DNA of 64,000 nt from Anisodus tanguticus (GCA_034509755.1 CM067550.1:5635001-5699000); one strand, 5' to 3'; positions 23,086-35,385 are shown, counted from the first letter of the stretch. The notes: a model not told the origin generated them from the letters alone. A program made the numbers and translations.

Positions 23086-24192
23086 TGTTGGAAATTTGCC
23101 TTTAGTGGGGAGGTGCGTCCACCCGTATTTAATGACTTAAACACTAGGGTTCCGCATGTTGGAGGCTTTGTCTCTTCACACGTGCATAATCTATTAAGTG
23201 AGTAGATGACCGTAGGGACAAAGATCGTCAAATTTCGTTAAGAAATGAAAGAGATATTGGTCCACGAAGTAAGGTGTTTGAGGCATGGAAATATGGTGTG
23301 GGACAAATCTACCACATCGGTGGGAAAAGTGAAGAATTGTTCTCTTTATAAGTCTCAAAATTGGCTAAGGGTTTGGGACCTCAAGGGGTAACCCATGTGT
23401 TTGAAGGAGGGAGGACCTAGATGTGCTTGGGTTCAAGGCTAAGCCCACGTGCGCCGCCGCCCTTCCCGTCCGGTCCGGGCTCGGGTCGCGGGTGACGGGC
23501 TTCTTCTCATAGACCCCCAAATTGTTTAATATTTACAGTTTGGTCCCTGGAATTTCTGAAAAGATGAAATTGGGAACGACGGAAGGCAGAAAGTTTCTGT
23601 CTACCGTTCGGGTTGATTTTTGGAGCGTTATTGCACATTAACCAGTCATTACTTGGCTAATTAACTCCCTCCTTCAATGGCCATAAACAGCCATTACTTG
23701 GCAGTTGAGGAGTCCCTCCCCTTATGCTATATATTGGAGTCTTTGGCTCAATTGGGGGGAAACAGGAAACGAGACAACAATATACAACACAGAAACAGAA
23801 TAAGAGAAAAACTGAAATTCTGTCCACAAACAGTGAACAAAAAACTCAACTCTTCCTTCATTTTCCGTTCTTCAGCAAGTCGTTTCGTGTTTGTTTTCTT
23901 CGTTAGAATCAACCTATTTGCTTTGTAGTGTTGATTAGTTGTTGTTTTATCTTGGAAGACTAATGCCCGTTAACGTAAAAGCATATATACGGGTCAATCT
24001 TGTCTTAAAGACAGAGAGTCATCTCTCGACTCAACCCACAGTTGTAACAATCCACATTTAGTGTTTTTTGATTTCAGGTTATCAAGATTCAAGACTCAAC
24101 AAGCTTGCGGCAGTTCTTAATTGTCTATTTATTTATCCTTTCGAACACTTGTAATATTTATTTACCTCCCGTATTGCTTTACATATCCAACA
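23086..24192 (+). mobile_element. Solo LTR, 1,107 bp, with direct flanking repeat
   Basis: Starts TGTTGGA and ends TCCAACA, a perfect 7-bp inverted terminal repeat with TG...CA ends. It is flanked by the direct repeat GTTGAAT at 23079-23085 and 24193-24199. A TATA-like TTTATAAG lies near 23345, and a GC-rich patch at 23448-23500. No internal retroelement coding region is attached, so it is best read as a solo LTR left by LTR-LTR recombination. It is unrelated to the copia and gypsy LTRs in this window. The orientation is inferred from the TATA element. Confidence 0.8.
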
Positions 24193-24428
24193 GTTGAATC
24201 ATGGTTCAAAAGCTCCATCCACCTCTGAGAGGACGGAAGGGTCTGTGACCGCGGGGTTACAAAGTGAGGCAAGGCCCTTTAAGATGTTAGTAGTAGGTAA
24301 ACTGTTGTTTTAATCAATTTGGTAAAGAGCAATAATGAATTTTTTTGGAAAGAAAAGGAAAGATGCAAATATAGAGGAAAGTACATTTTGTTGAAGTGTT
24401 CCTATGGATAATCTGCAAAAGATGATCT

Positions 24429-24627
24429 TTTTTTTTTGCAGCTCGGTGCACTAAGTTCCCACTATGCGCGGGATCCGGGAAAGGGCCGGATCACAATGGT
24501 CTATTGTACGCAACCTTATCTTGCATTTTTGCAAGAGGTTATTTCCACAGTTCGAACCCATGACCTCCTGATCACATGACAGAAACTTTACCAGTGACGC
24601 CAAGACTCCGCTCCTGATCACATGGCA
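24429..24627 (-). mobile_element. tRNA-derived SINE (Au-like)
   Basis: On the minus strand it has a pol III A-box-like TGGCGTCACTGG (complement at 24591-24602), a B-box-like GGGTTCGAACTG (complement near 24550-24562) and a 3' end with CCCGGATCCCGCGCATAG then an A tail (plus T run at 24428-24437). Target duplication: GCAAAAGATGATCT at 24415-24428 and GCAAAAGATGACCT at 24628-24641. The body and B box resemble the widespread plant Au SINE. A short internal repeat (CTGATCACATG) occurs twice at its 5' side. Confidence 0.85.
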
Positions 24628-25464
24628 GCAAAAGATGACCTCTTAATTAGAAATATATACATGGAAGCAAAATCACTAGTCAAAAAGTTTGCATTTGAAA
24701 TCTTGAATATATTGTCACTCTTAGCTTAGTCTATGTATCTGTATTGCATACCACTCTATATTGAATTTTCTTAAAAGTTGACCCTAAACATTAATTAGTT
24801 TATCGATTTAAGTTCTTCAAGTGGCTCTAAACTATGTTTCTTAAAGTCTTTGAGTTGAATTTAGATACCATTCTGATGGGGGGAAAATCTATGAAAAAAT
24901 CTTATTTTCATTGCTGGCTTGTCAAGTTGGTACACTTGGCTCTAACTTTTAGAGTTTCAACTCCTGAGTTTTCGGACGCTCGAGAACCTCGTGGCTTGAG
25001 ATATGTTGCTAAAAGTCTCAAAATCAGTATTAATGTCAATGCTGAAATATTAAACTAGTTGTACTACTTTACTTTTTTATTATTTGGACTGCATTTTTTC
25101 CAGAAAATTAATCATTATGATGAGTAGATGGATTCTGCAATGTGAAGCTTGTGAAACATGTATGCTGTTACCATTCTTTGCTAGAGTACTTTTTGTCCCT
25201 TGTTTGTTTGCTGTTGAGTTCTATTAGTCTCTGCAGATTAGTCCCTTCTTTAGTCAACTTGATATGCATGTGGAGGCTAGTTTGCCTTTTATTCTTTTAA
25301 GTACCAATTATTTGTTAAGTACTTGGTTGATTCTTGCTGTACTGAGAGGCAAAGCAAAGTCCCTCTCAATTTCGGATAAAGGAGGATGATTGCAATAGGT
25401 TAACGATCAACTCAAAATAGTCAAACTACAATGAATTAAAAGATAACATGTTAGAGTTTTGCTT

Positions 25465-26045
25465 TGTAAATGGATCTCGGGACTAACTCAAAGTCAAAAG
25501 TTAGCTCATAAGATTAGAATTGTTCATGATCATATGAGAAGATAACGGTCAATTCTCTTAACTAATGTAGGCCACTTAACACCATTCACACCCACTGGAC
25601 ATTGGTTGTGTGAACAATATAACATGAAAATCGAAGATTGAATAAATCAAATTAGAGAAGTGTTTGGTTCTGATATCATGTTAAGGAAATAGACCTTGGA
25701 TCTAACTCAAATTCAATAGCTTGATCATGATGAGAGTGGGAAGCACAGATAAAAAAGAAAGAAAAAGTTTTTTCTCAAGTCATTGAGTGATATATAAAAC
25801 AAATACCTTTGTTGATCGGTGGCCTCATCCTCAATGCCATTTAGGCTTTCCACTTAAGTCAGTTGTCCTCTACCTTTCTTTCCCTTGCCCAATGATACTT
25901 TTGATACTATGTTAAGAAAATAGGTTTTTAATCCGACTTAAATCCAAAAATTAATTCATGAGACAAGAATTACCAAAATAATACCACTATACCAGGAAAC
26001 AACTATTGATTCCCCAACTAATGTGCGGCACTTAACAATTACACC
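25465..26045 (+). repeat. Three diverged direct copies of a ~130-bp repeat
   Basis: Shared order of phrases: ATGTTAAG(A/G)AAATAG, a GACTAACTCAAA-like block, a TAGCTCATAAG/TAATTCATGAG block, then CTAATGT(A/G)(G/C)G(G/C)CACTTAACA. Copies lie at about 25465-25600, 25674-25745 (partial) and 25908-26045. Likely decayed ends of one dispersed element; the family was not identified. Confidence 0.55.
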
Positions 26046-26439
26046 AACTATGGAAAGAAGAATAATTGCTTAATGCTAGGTGTAACTCCAATCAAAGCTG
26101 CCAAATTGTCTATTGACTGTACTAGCTATGATTGGTTTCTCTCAGCAGCCAAGTTTTGAGCTTAGTGCTCAATAGTTTTCCTGAAGTGATCATTCAATAT
26201 TTAAGCTTCTAAAAAGAAGCATGAACAGGAAAAAAATTAGGAAATTACTGTTAATCACAATCTTATAGTCAAGATTAGTGTCCCTAGAGAAATGCTGCTA
26301 TGGACCACATTATTTACTTTTTACTCCTTGAACCTTGTTTGGTTTGACGTGTCAATAGGGTCGAGGTTGGGGTGGGGTTAAGAGAGAAGTTTAAGTTATA
26401 GTGTTCGGACTTTTCAAACATACTACCTAGTATGTGTCC

Positions 26440-27030
26440 GATTCTTCAAAAATTATGTATTTTTAAAGTATTTGATACGAATATGATAACATTCTTTTTG
26501 AGATTAGACATACAAGTATTCCAACCCGTTTTAGTGGAGGAGTGCACTATTTGTTTTCGTCTATCAGTTTGCAACAGATTCAATGCCGCGTTTTGGAAGG
26601 ATTTAAGCAACAAAGAGTTTTAAGTATTGAATTTGACCCATTGAGTACCAATTAGCACAATGCCACTTTCAAGATTTTGAAGTGGACTTATTTTTTGTGA
26701 TACAACATGAATGCGATAGCATTTCCTGTGGATCTGAGCAATATAGAATTTAGGTATTGAATCCGACCCATTGAATACCAATTAGCACAATGTCACTTTG
26801 AAGATTCTAAAGTACACTTCCATTTTTGGAGATTCAACATGAACGCGAGAGCATTTTGAGAGGATCCAAACAATATACAATTTAGATATCAATTAGCACA
26901 ATCTCACTTTCAGGATTTTGAAGTGGACTTACATTTCTGAAAATCTAACATGAATGCGGTAACATTTTTGAAAGATTCGTGCAACATAGAATTAGCACAA
27001 TTTCATTTTCAAGATAAAGTGGACTTACCT
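26440..27030 (+). repeat. Degenerate tandem array, ~100-130-bp period
   Basis: ATTAGCACAA recurs at 26651, 26781, 26892 and 26991, each followed by a CACTTT(C/G)A(A/G)GAT phrase and, in most copies, GTGGACTTA and AACATGAA(T/C)GCG. Units are losing length along the array (130, 111, 99 bp). No coding meaning is apparent. Confidence 0.75.
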
Positions 27031-29759
27031 TTGAGAGCAGTAAATACCATCCAACACAGTTAACATCACATGATAACCTCCACCCCTCTCTTATGGCCAC
27101 TCCCTATTCTCCTTTACTCTGTTGGACTTAGATCTGCGAAAAACTTTAATTAACCTACTTATTTTTGCCTTTTCATTTAAGCTTGGAATAATTCCATCTG
27201 GAGACAACAAAAGAAAGTGATAGCTATCAGCTTCATTCGATCCATATTATCTGTCTCTTAAACTTTTTTTATACTTAAGTAGGAGAAATATTTAGTTGTA
27301 AAAGTATTCATCTAAATTACGTTTTATTTCTCTTTAAACATCTCACTTAATTAATGATCCGCTATTTGAATTAGTGAAGATAGATTTGAAAAAAAGATAA
27401 AATAAATTATTACTTATTCTTCTAAAACGCTGAATATTTTAAAACAAATTCAATTTGCAAATCGAACACCTTAAGTGGTAGTTTAAACAGATATCCTTTA
27501 TTGCACCCCCATTTCAGTTCAAACTCCATAAGAGTAATTACATTGCTAATGAAAGCTTAATTAACTCTAATAAAATATCATGTTCAAGAGAAGCTCTCTC
27601 ATTATTATTTTTTTGGTGTTCCACTGATCTTGTGTGCTTCCTATAAATTGTCATCACAATAATTATAATATCCTTTGTTATGTTAGTTCCTATCACTTGT
27701 ATCAGTATATGTATGTGTGCCTATTGGTATTTGTTGCACTCTATTTTTAAACAAGGAAAAAGTGTACATATTAGCCAACAATGATTCTTAACGGGACAGT
27801 TATATTATAGTCACACTTTTTTTACGAGAAAATAATAAAACGGTCCCTTATATATGTTTGGGTATGTTCAAATTAATCCCTTAAATATACTTTTGAGCAT
27901 TTGATCTTTTAAGTTGCTAAAAGTGATCAGTAATTTTGGTCTCTATCAAATGTTATAAAAAAAATCATCTATTAGATTTGATTACGGAAATTGTGATTTT
28001 TTTTTTAGCGAAAACACATATTTGAAGGTGTAGATTTTATAGTTTTTGCTAATTCTTCATCTATTTTCTAGAGTTTAATTCAGTTTTTTTTTAGATGCAA
28101 TTTTTGCTATTTTAGTGTCCTATGCAAATACATATGTTGCTGTCTCTAAATTTTGATAGAACTTTTCTGTTATTTTTGGTGAATTTTTTTCACAGTTTCC
28201 CTCAAATTTAACAGACATAATTTGTTAAAATCTTTGACGAAAATGAAATCACTTTTGACAACTTAAATGATCATAATTATCGTGTGCTAATATTACAGAC
28301 TCTCTACACTTTTTACTAATAATAGGCTCGTTTGAAAACATGGGTTTGTAGGGTGGGCAAGGTAGGTAGGGATAAAAGCCTCGATTCTCTAGACTTGTTG
28401 CTATATATTTGATTTTGGACTTTATTAAATTGTATAATTAAGAGGCAAATGGTTTTAAGTATACTATGGCCGAAGGTTAATTCTTGATGACCATGCACGT
28501 ACTGCTTAAGAAATGTTAATTTTGGACTTTATTAAATTGAAATTAAGAGGCAAATGGTCTTAACTCCAACTAAATTAATTTATAAGAGGCAAATGGTCAA
28601 ATTCAACTCTCCCTAATTAACCAATCTTATCCTTGATGTTTATAATTAATTGATGGGATGATATGTACCCAAAATATTTCTTATAACAAGCTTCTGCGAA
28701 ACTAAACATAATATATAGTATTAGCAATTGTCAATTCTTGATAATGTATTCTTATATTAAGATTCATCTTAATTAATTGTGAAGTCAATGATCTTTGACT
28801 CACCTTTACCAAACTTATAGACCAATGGTTAAGAGGCAAATGGTCATAACTTCCCCTAACTAAAACTAAACAAAATCTCACACAATTAAAATTATTCAAA
28901 TATTTATTATTTTCTTAATGTTCAAAATTAACACGAATTCTTAAAAACAGAAAAGAACTATTAAAAATAGTAGCCAGAAAAGCAAAAGAACAAAATAATC
29001 ATTCTTCACGTAGATACATTAAGGGCCCTATATATATGTCATGCATGGCCCTTTACTCTAAACCAAAAGCAAGAATTCTCTCTTTCTCCTTTTTAACTTC
29101 AATATTGTATATTCATACTCCCTTCCTCCTCTTCTTCCTCCTCCTCCTTACTCCAAAGTGAAATATTAGGGAAAAACCAAGATTTTGTTGTGGAGAGTGT
29201 TGTCTGGTTCGAAACCACTCTTTAAAAGAGTCAATGGCGGACCCAATCATGGGTTTCAGGGGTTTTGAACCCAATATATATACAAAAAACAAGTACATAT
29301 ATATTTTAAAATAATTCTGAATTCGCTATTGATCAATCAATGAGTGATTTCGGACCAGGCTTCATTCCCCTCAACTATAGAGTTTTTCATCATTATAGTG
29401 TCATCAAAACACTAGAATCCTACATGTTTTTGTCTATAGTTTTATATTTCTCGTGGATATATATATATATATTATCATTCATTTTATTACAATGTTAATC
29501 ATGTCACCTTTTTACTGTGTTAACAGCTATATATATCAGGATGATTCAAATCAAACGATGAGATAGATAGCCACCATGGTATTTACTATACTATTTATCT
29601 ATCTTCACTATGTGCAAATACCTAGTACTACTACTAGAGCATTCACTGCAACTATTTTTGTTTTTTGTTACTTCTAGCTTTTTGGATATCATTTATCTAG
29701 CGATTTTGATACTTATTGTGGCTGGTCTGTGCCATTACTAATATTACCTAAGTTGGGAA

Positions 29760-30070
29760 TAGAAAATGGATGTCTTTGCTGTATTATCGATAAGAATTTA
29801 ATCAACAAGGGATGTCAAGATTACCACATTGGAGATCGAAACAGACTCAACGGAGGTTATCAAAATGTTAGAACATATGACACCATTATTCGTGATTGCA
29901 GGTGGTTAATGCTCCAGGGGGAGAAGCCGGTGATCAGGCAAAATTTCAGGCAGGGCAATGAAGTAGCACACGGTTTGGCTAAGGAAGCTCCCAAGCGGAA
30001 CAAATTAATTAAGATAGAGGGGGAACACATTTTGATAAAAATCATTCGGATAATGTATGTACAAAACTAA
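29760..30070 (+). pseudogene. RNase H-like domain fragment (LINE-type RVT_3)
   Basis: The reading ends with the pattern CRWLMLQGEKPVIRQNFRQG then NEVAHGLAKEAPKRNKL. This matches the C-terminal end of the plant RNase H-like domain found in L1-type elements and related nuclear genes (x-R-x-G-N-x-V-A-H-x-L-A-K). Only the last third of the domain is present, and its start is arbitrary. It stops 20 bp before the copia LTR at 30090. It is probably a remnant rather than a gene. Confidence 0.6.
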
Positions 30071-30089
30071 TTGAACTTGGAAATCAGAA

Positions 30090-30386
30090 TGTTAAATATA
30101 CACACAATAGACATGTGTAAATTGTGTATATTTGGCTCTCGGTTTTTCCCCTTTGTACCGTGTAGATTTAGGTAGTATTTTAGTATCCTAGTTTAGGTAA
30201 TGTTGTAATGTAATTAGTATTGTACACTTACCATAATATTTGTATTACCATAAATGTATAATTAGTATCCAAGTAGAATAAGGTTTTAGGAGTAGAATAG
30301 GAATATGATTCTCCTATTATGGAAATATGTAACTTGTATAAATAGTCTTTCAATCAATGAAAATAATCAAGAGATTACTTCTTTCA
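30090..30386 (+). repeat. 5' LTR of second copia element
   Basis: 297 bp, starting TGTTAAATATACACACAATA and ending ATTACTTCTTTCA. It contains CCCCTTTGTACCGTGTAG, shared with its 3' partner but not obvious in the LTR at 12484. Confidence 0.9.
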
Positions 30387-30570
30387 TGGTATCAGAAGTC
30401 TAGGTCTCTTTCTCTCCCAAATCTCGACCACTTTCTCCTCGGGTTCCGAGCTCTTACAGTTTGGGCCCAGTCAAATTTCGCCCCACTGGCAGTGGGCTGC
30501 CCAGCAGCAGTCCAGGCCCAATTCTCCCTGGTCCACATACATCCAGTCGTCTGGGCCGAGGCAACAAGCA

Positions 30571-31440
30571 GTGGTACTTGTGCCTCGGCCCCCGCAGGCC
30601 CATCACGCCGTGGAACCCACGTCTACCGACATCGAAGCCGCAATGCACACGCTCGGTTTAAATCATCTGAACCCAAATTGGTATATGGACACCGGTGCCA
30701 CTACCCACTTGACATCCGATTCAGGTACGCTCTCGTCTTATTCCAATTTGAGCAACCCTCGCGCCATAATTGTTGGTAATTGTAATTATATTCCAATTCG
30801 TGGTTATGGTCATAAAACTTTATCTCCCCCTCATCCACCTCTTATCTTGAAAAATACCCTACATGACCCTAAATTGATTAAAAACTTAGTCTATGTCCGT
30901 AAATTCACTATTGACAATTCAAGTTTTTTGCGTCTTCTTAAAATTTAGAGCATTCATTAGAACTCAATTCGAACGAGAAATCAAAAATATTCAGTGTGAT
31001 AATGGCAAAGAATATGACAATGGGGAGTTTCGGGAATTCTGTGCTAATAATGAGATCAATTTTCATTTTTCTTGTCCTCATACGTCTTCACAAAATGGGA
31101 AAGCCGAACGCAAAATTCGTTCCATAAATAACATTGTCCGCACTCTATTAATTCACGCTTTCGTACCCCCATATTTTTGGCATCATGCTCTACAAATGGC
31201 TACATATCTCCTTAACATAATTCATTCCAAAGGTTTGACATATTCTTCCCCCTTCAAATTTTATATAATAAGTCTCATTCGTATTCACATCTTCGGGGTT
31301 TTGGGTGTTTGTGTTATCCGTTATTCTCGTCCACCACAATTAACAAACTTCAGGCCCGGTCTACTCCGTGTGTGTTTTTGGGTTTTTCGTCTAATCATAA
31401 TGCTTACAAATGCTTTGATTTATCCTCTAATAAATTATCA
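30571..31440 (+). pseudogene. Copia protease and partial integrase, broken
   Basis: The protease site reads NWYMDTGATTHLTSD near 30680, retaining the D-T-G catalytic triad. After CKF-type GAG-pre-integrase sequence (VRKFTIDNSSFLRLLK, near 30895-30945) the text jumps to the integrase core: IKNIQCDNGKEYDN (near 30985) and NGKAERKIRSINN (near 31095), which hold the second Asp and the Glu of the D-D-E triad. The zinc-binding front and first Asp are missing. Integrase would insert element DNA into the genome. Confidence 0.85.
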
Positions 31441-33435
31441 TTAATCGCTATGTACTTTTTGACGAATCCCAATTTTCGTTTGCTAATGTTGAGACTCCCG
31501 TGCCTAGTTCGTATAATTTTTTGGATGATAGTATATCCCCGTATATTATTCACCATTTTTCGAACGTATCCCGCACCCAAAATTCTCTAGCGGGCCCACT
31601 GCCCGCCGGTCCCACTGGTTCGTCACACAATGTAATTCTCAGTACAGTCACTGGGCTAGTTTTAGCGATTGGGCCAGTCCAGCCCAATTCTGGAACTGGT
31701 CCAGTTCCTGCGTTTGTTTACCGAGTTGGGACAGCAGGCCCACTGCCTGCTGGCCAGTCCATCCCGAGCCTAGAAAATTCCCGAAATCTGCCTAATTCTT
31801 CCTCGAGTCATAGATCGGTCACTCGTAGTCAACGGGGTATTTTTAAACCAAAAAGATATTTTAATTTACATTCTAATGTCCCTAAATCACCCTTACCCCG
31901 TAATCTTGTGTCTGCCTTAAATGACCCGAATTGGAAAATTGCTATGACCGATGAATATAATGTTCTTATTGATAATAAAACGTGGGAGTTGGTGCCCCGT
32001 CCATCTAGTATTAATATATATCAAGTCTATATGGATTTTTGCTCATAAGGAAAATTTAGATGGTTCATTTGCCCGACATAAGGCGCAGCTTGTGGGTGAT
32101 GGTAAGACTCAGCAGGTTGGGGTAGATTGTGGTGAGACGTTTAGTCCGGTGGTCAAGCCAGCTACCATTCGCACTGTGCTTAGCTTGGCTCTTTCAAAAG
32201 CATGGCCTATTAATCAGTTAAATGTAAAGAATATTTTCCTACATGGTGATCTCAAGGAAACAGTCTATATGCATCAGCCTTTGGGATTCAGGGATCCCAA
32301 CCATCCTCATCATGTCTGTTTGTTGAAGAAGTTCTTATATGGGCTTAAGCAGTCTCCACGGGCCTGGTATACGCGGTTTGCAGACTATGTTTCGACTATT
32401 GGGTTCACTCACAGCAGGTCGGATAATTCTTTGTTCATCTACCGTCGTGGTTCGTCCTTATCCTATATTATGTTATATGTGGATGATATTATTTTGACTG
32501 CCTCTTCCGATGCATTACGCCAGTCTATCATGACAATGCTCAGCTCTGAGTTTGCTATGAAGGACTTGGGGTCCTTGAGCTATTTTTTTTGGAATTGCTG
32601 TCACTCGTCATGCAGGTGGGTTGTTCTTAGCTCAAAGGAAGTATGCAGCTGAGATCATTGAGAGGCTAGGATGGCATCCTGTAAGTCCACTTCCACTCCA
32701 GTTGATACTACGCCCACGCTTAGTGCCGCGGCCGGCGTACCATACAAGGATCCGACCCGCTATCGCAGTCTTGCAGGGGCCATTCAGTAACTTACATTCA
32801 CGAGGTCAGATATTATGTATGCTGTCCAGCAGGTGTGTTTGTTTATGCATGATCCCAGAGTTGAGCACATGAATGCACTCAAACGTATCATTCGGTATAT
32901 TCAGGGTACTCTGGACTATGGTTTGCATTTATATCCCTCATCGACATCCACACTTGTCTCGCATACGGATGTTGATTGGGGTGGCTGTCCGGACACCAGA
33001 CGGTCTACGTCTGGCTATTGTATGTTTCTTGGTAATAACCTGGTCTCATGGTCGGCAAAACATTAGTCAACATTGTCCCGATCCAGTGTCGAGGCCGAGT
33101 ATCGAGGGGTAGCTAATGTGGTCTCGGAATCATGTTGGTTACGTAATTTGCTTTTGGAGCTTCATTGTCCCATTCAGAAAGCAATCTTGGTTTATTGCGA
33201 TAATGTTAGTGTCAATCTACCTTTCTGATAATCCGGTTCAGCACCAGCGCACTAAGTATATCGAGATGGACATTCACTTTGTCCGCGAAAAGGGTTGCTC
33301 GTGGTCAGGTACGCGTCTGCCATGTCCCGTCAAGATATCAAATTGCCAACATCTTTACAAAGGGTCTTCCCTCAGTCATTTTTGAAGATTTTAGGGACAG
33401 TCTCAGCGTTCGAAGACCGCCCGCTATGACTGCGG
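31441..33435 (+). pseudogene. Copia reverse transcriptase and RNase H, broken
   Basis: A Pro/Thr-rich linker (31590-31800) leads to LPRNLVSALNDPNWKIAM (near 31890) and reverse transcriptase. VKNIFLHGDLKETVYMHQPL is near 32225, and catalytic YVDD codons are at 32476-32487. RNase H sequence continues to about 33410 (TDVDWGGCPDTRRSTSGYC, EMDIHFVREKG). Frameshifts occur near 32045, 32590, 32790 and 33200. Confidence 0.87.
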
Positions 33436-33440
33436 GTGTG

Positions 33441-33744
33441 TGTTAAATATACACAATATACATGTGTATATTGTATATTTTGCTCTCGGTTGGCTCTCGG
33501 TTTTTCCCCTTTGTACCGTGTAGATTTAGGTAGTATTTTAGTATCCTAGTTTAGGTAATGTTGTAATGTAATTAGTATTGTACACTTACGATAATATTTG
33601 TATTGCCATAAATATATAGTTAGTATCCAATTAGAATAAGGTTTTAGGAGTAAAATAGGAATATGATTATCCTATTATGGAAATATGTAACTAGTATAAA
33701 TAGTCTTTCAATTAATGAAAATACTCGATGAATTATTTCTTTCA
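33441..33744 (+). repeat. 3' LTR of second copia element
   Basis: 304 bp, starting TGTTAAATATACACAATATA and ending GAATTATTTCTTTCA. It is close to its 5' partner apart from a small duplication of GGCTCTCGGTT near 33482-33500. Confidence 0.9.
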
Positions 33745-34329
33745 ATGTCCTAAGAGGTACATCTATGGGTTGTATTATTTCTGAACAATATTAACATTAC
33801 TATAAATATTCCAGTTACCTTAAAAAAAATTAAAGATAAGATTTTAATAATGGATTTATAATATGCAGTTTGTTAAGGAATATAACTTTAGTCCCCCTTT
33901 ATTAACTTTCTATGTTTTTCACCTAATTCATTGAAAACCATGGATTATGTGCAGTGTGAAAATATGACTTCATTGGCCAAAAGAGAGTTTGGAATAGAAA
34001 CAAAAGTTGGGTTAGGTTTCAACCTTTTTATACAGTTAGGAAGAAGACTCTTTACTTTTAATTATAATTATACCTTTACTTGTAGACAGTTGCAAAGAAT
34101 ATGATGTTTTTGATTAGGACTTTTCTTTTTACTATTTCACTTAATGATGGCTAGCTTATAGCTGCGTGAGAGGCTTGAAGATACTCTCATGAACTACCAA
34201 TCAAAGGTTGATATTTGACTTTAGTTCTGACTCGACTAATTCATACTCGTACGGCTTAAGAATCCACAAAAAGAGAAAATACTCTTTATTAATAATTTTT
34301 TCCAATTTCAGGACTCTAATTTGAGACTT

Positions 34330-34790
34330 TTAATCAAGATTGAAGAGATTTAATTCATCCATCCAACCATACTCGTTAGTAAAAAATTTAACTTTACTTG
34401 AAGTAAGGAAATTAAATTTCATAAGTGATATCAGTTGTCTTCTTACCATGTCAAAACCCCACCACAAACCACTCCCAAACCCCCTCCCCTTTACCCCACC
34501 TCGACACACACATCCCATTCCCGGCCACCACCCTCACCCTGTCATAACCCACCCCACTCAGCCCGCATCCAAAATCCCCACCTCTCACCACCACCCCATC
34601 CTGCCTAGCCCCTGACCCCTCGTCCTCACACCAGTCCCATCAACTCCCATAGACTATTTGAGTAGATCATATATAACGTGATTAGTATTTTTCGTTTACG
34701 TATCAAACACAAAAAAAATTACTTATTTTTCATGAAAACATTTATCATAAAAAAACCATTTTTATCCTACTAAACACACCCTAACAATAC
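34330..34790 (+). repeat. GGAAAACATTTT-family repeat copy with C-rich block
   Basis: Shares AATTTCATAAGTGATAT, a Pro-codon-like C-rich block (34450-34620) and the ending CATGAAAACATTTATCATA...CTACTAAACACACCC with the array at 59276-60227. The open frames through the C-rich block are not a gene. Confidence 0.7.
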
Positions 34791-35144
34791 TTATCTCCTT
34801 TTGTATTAGTAACTTTTTACTACAATTGTGGGGCATATTGTGTCACGTTTGCATGAAAACCTAATTACTAGCTAGACCATCACGTGGCTTTGCTCTAGAC
34901 GTTAATTAATCTTGTCTTATCACCCACCTGGCTTTTGGAGGTTTTCAAACTTTTAGTTAGTCAAAGAGGACAATAAATTAATCCTGTTGAGTAGTGGGGT
35001 CAAACCTTTGCCTTTGTCTAGAATTTTGGATAACCATATCACATTAATCGAATTCACAATTTAAATATCGTGAGTTTAAAATATAATTATATATACTTAG
35101 TTTTTTTGTATATATATATAGTTCTACCTTGAAAATATTACTCC

Positions 35145-35385
35145 ATCTGTCTCAATTTATATGATATATTTTTCTTTTCAGTCCGTCTAAAAAGAATAAT
35201 ATATTTTCTTATTATGCAACAATTTAATTTTAATGTTTTCATTTTACGCTTAACGAGATGATCTATAACCATACAAATATCTTTGATTTGTTTTACTCCA
35301 CAAGATTCAAAAGTCTTCTTTTATTTCTTAAACTCCGTGTCGAGTCAAACTATATCATATAAATTGGGAGGGAGGAAGTAATGTT
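35145..35385. mobile_element. Candidate Stowaway-type MITE
   Basis: The left end CTCCATCTGTCTCAATTTAT (from about 35142) is the imperfect reverse complement of the right end ATAAATTGGGAGGGAGGAAG (to about 35380). CTCC-YY-GTYYCAATTTAT-type ends are typical of Stowaway/Tc1-mariner MITEs. A TA target duplication was not verified. Confidence 0.6.

Larger units (their letters stand above)
24642..29728. other. AT-rich intergenic DNA with decayed repeats
   Basis: No gene recognised. Two repeat groups are listed separately (25465-26045 and 26440-27030). A phrase AAGAGGCAAATGGT recurs near 28440, 28544, 28583 and 28829, suggesting another decayed repeat. A piece starting TGGCGGACCCAATCATGGG near 29236 resembles MITE ends. 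Confidence 0.55.
30090..33744 (+). mobile_element. Ty1/copia element lacking gag, with both LTRs
   Basis: A 3,655-bp element with LTRs at 30090-30386 and 33441-33744 and a primer-binding site TGGTATCAGAAG at 30387-30398. The internal part begins in the Pro-rich end of gag, passes the protease, then skips to mid-integrase, followed by reverse transcriptase and RNase H. Gag and the front of integrase are deleted. Flanks do not match (CAGAA versus ATGTC), so no target duplication remains. Frameshifts make it defective. Confidence 0.92.

Noticed and set aside
27790..28300. Possible transposon with weakly inverted ends
   Set aside because: Only loose complementarity between GAGCATTTGATCTTTTAAGT-like and ACAACTTAAATGATCATAAT-like segments; no target duplication found.
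34340..34615. Pro/His-rich frame
   Set aside because: Produced by the C-rich block of a repeat found elsewhere in the window; not extensin-like (no signal peptide, no SPPPP pattern).
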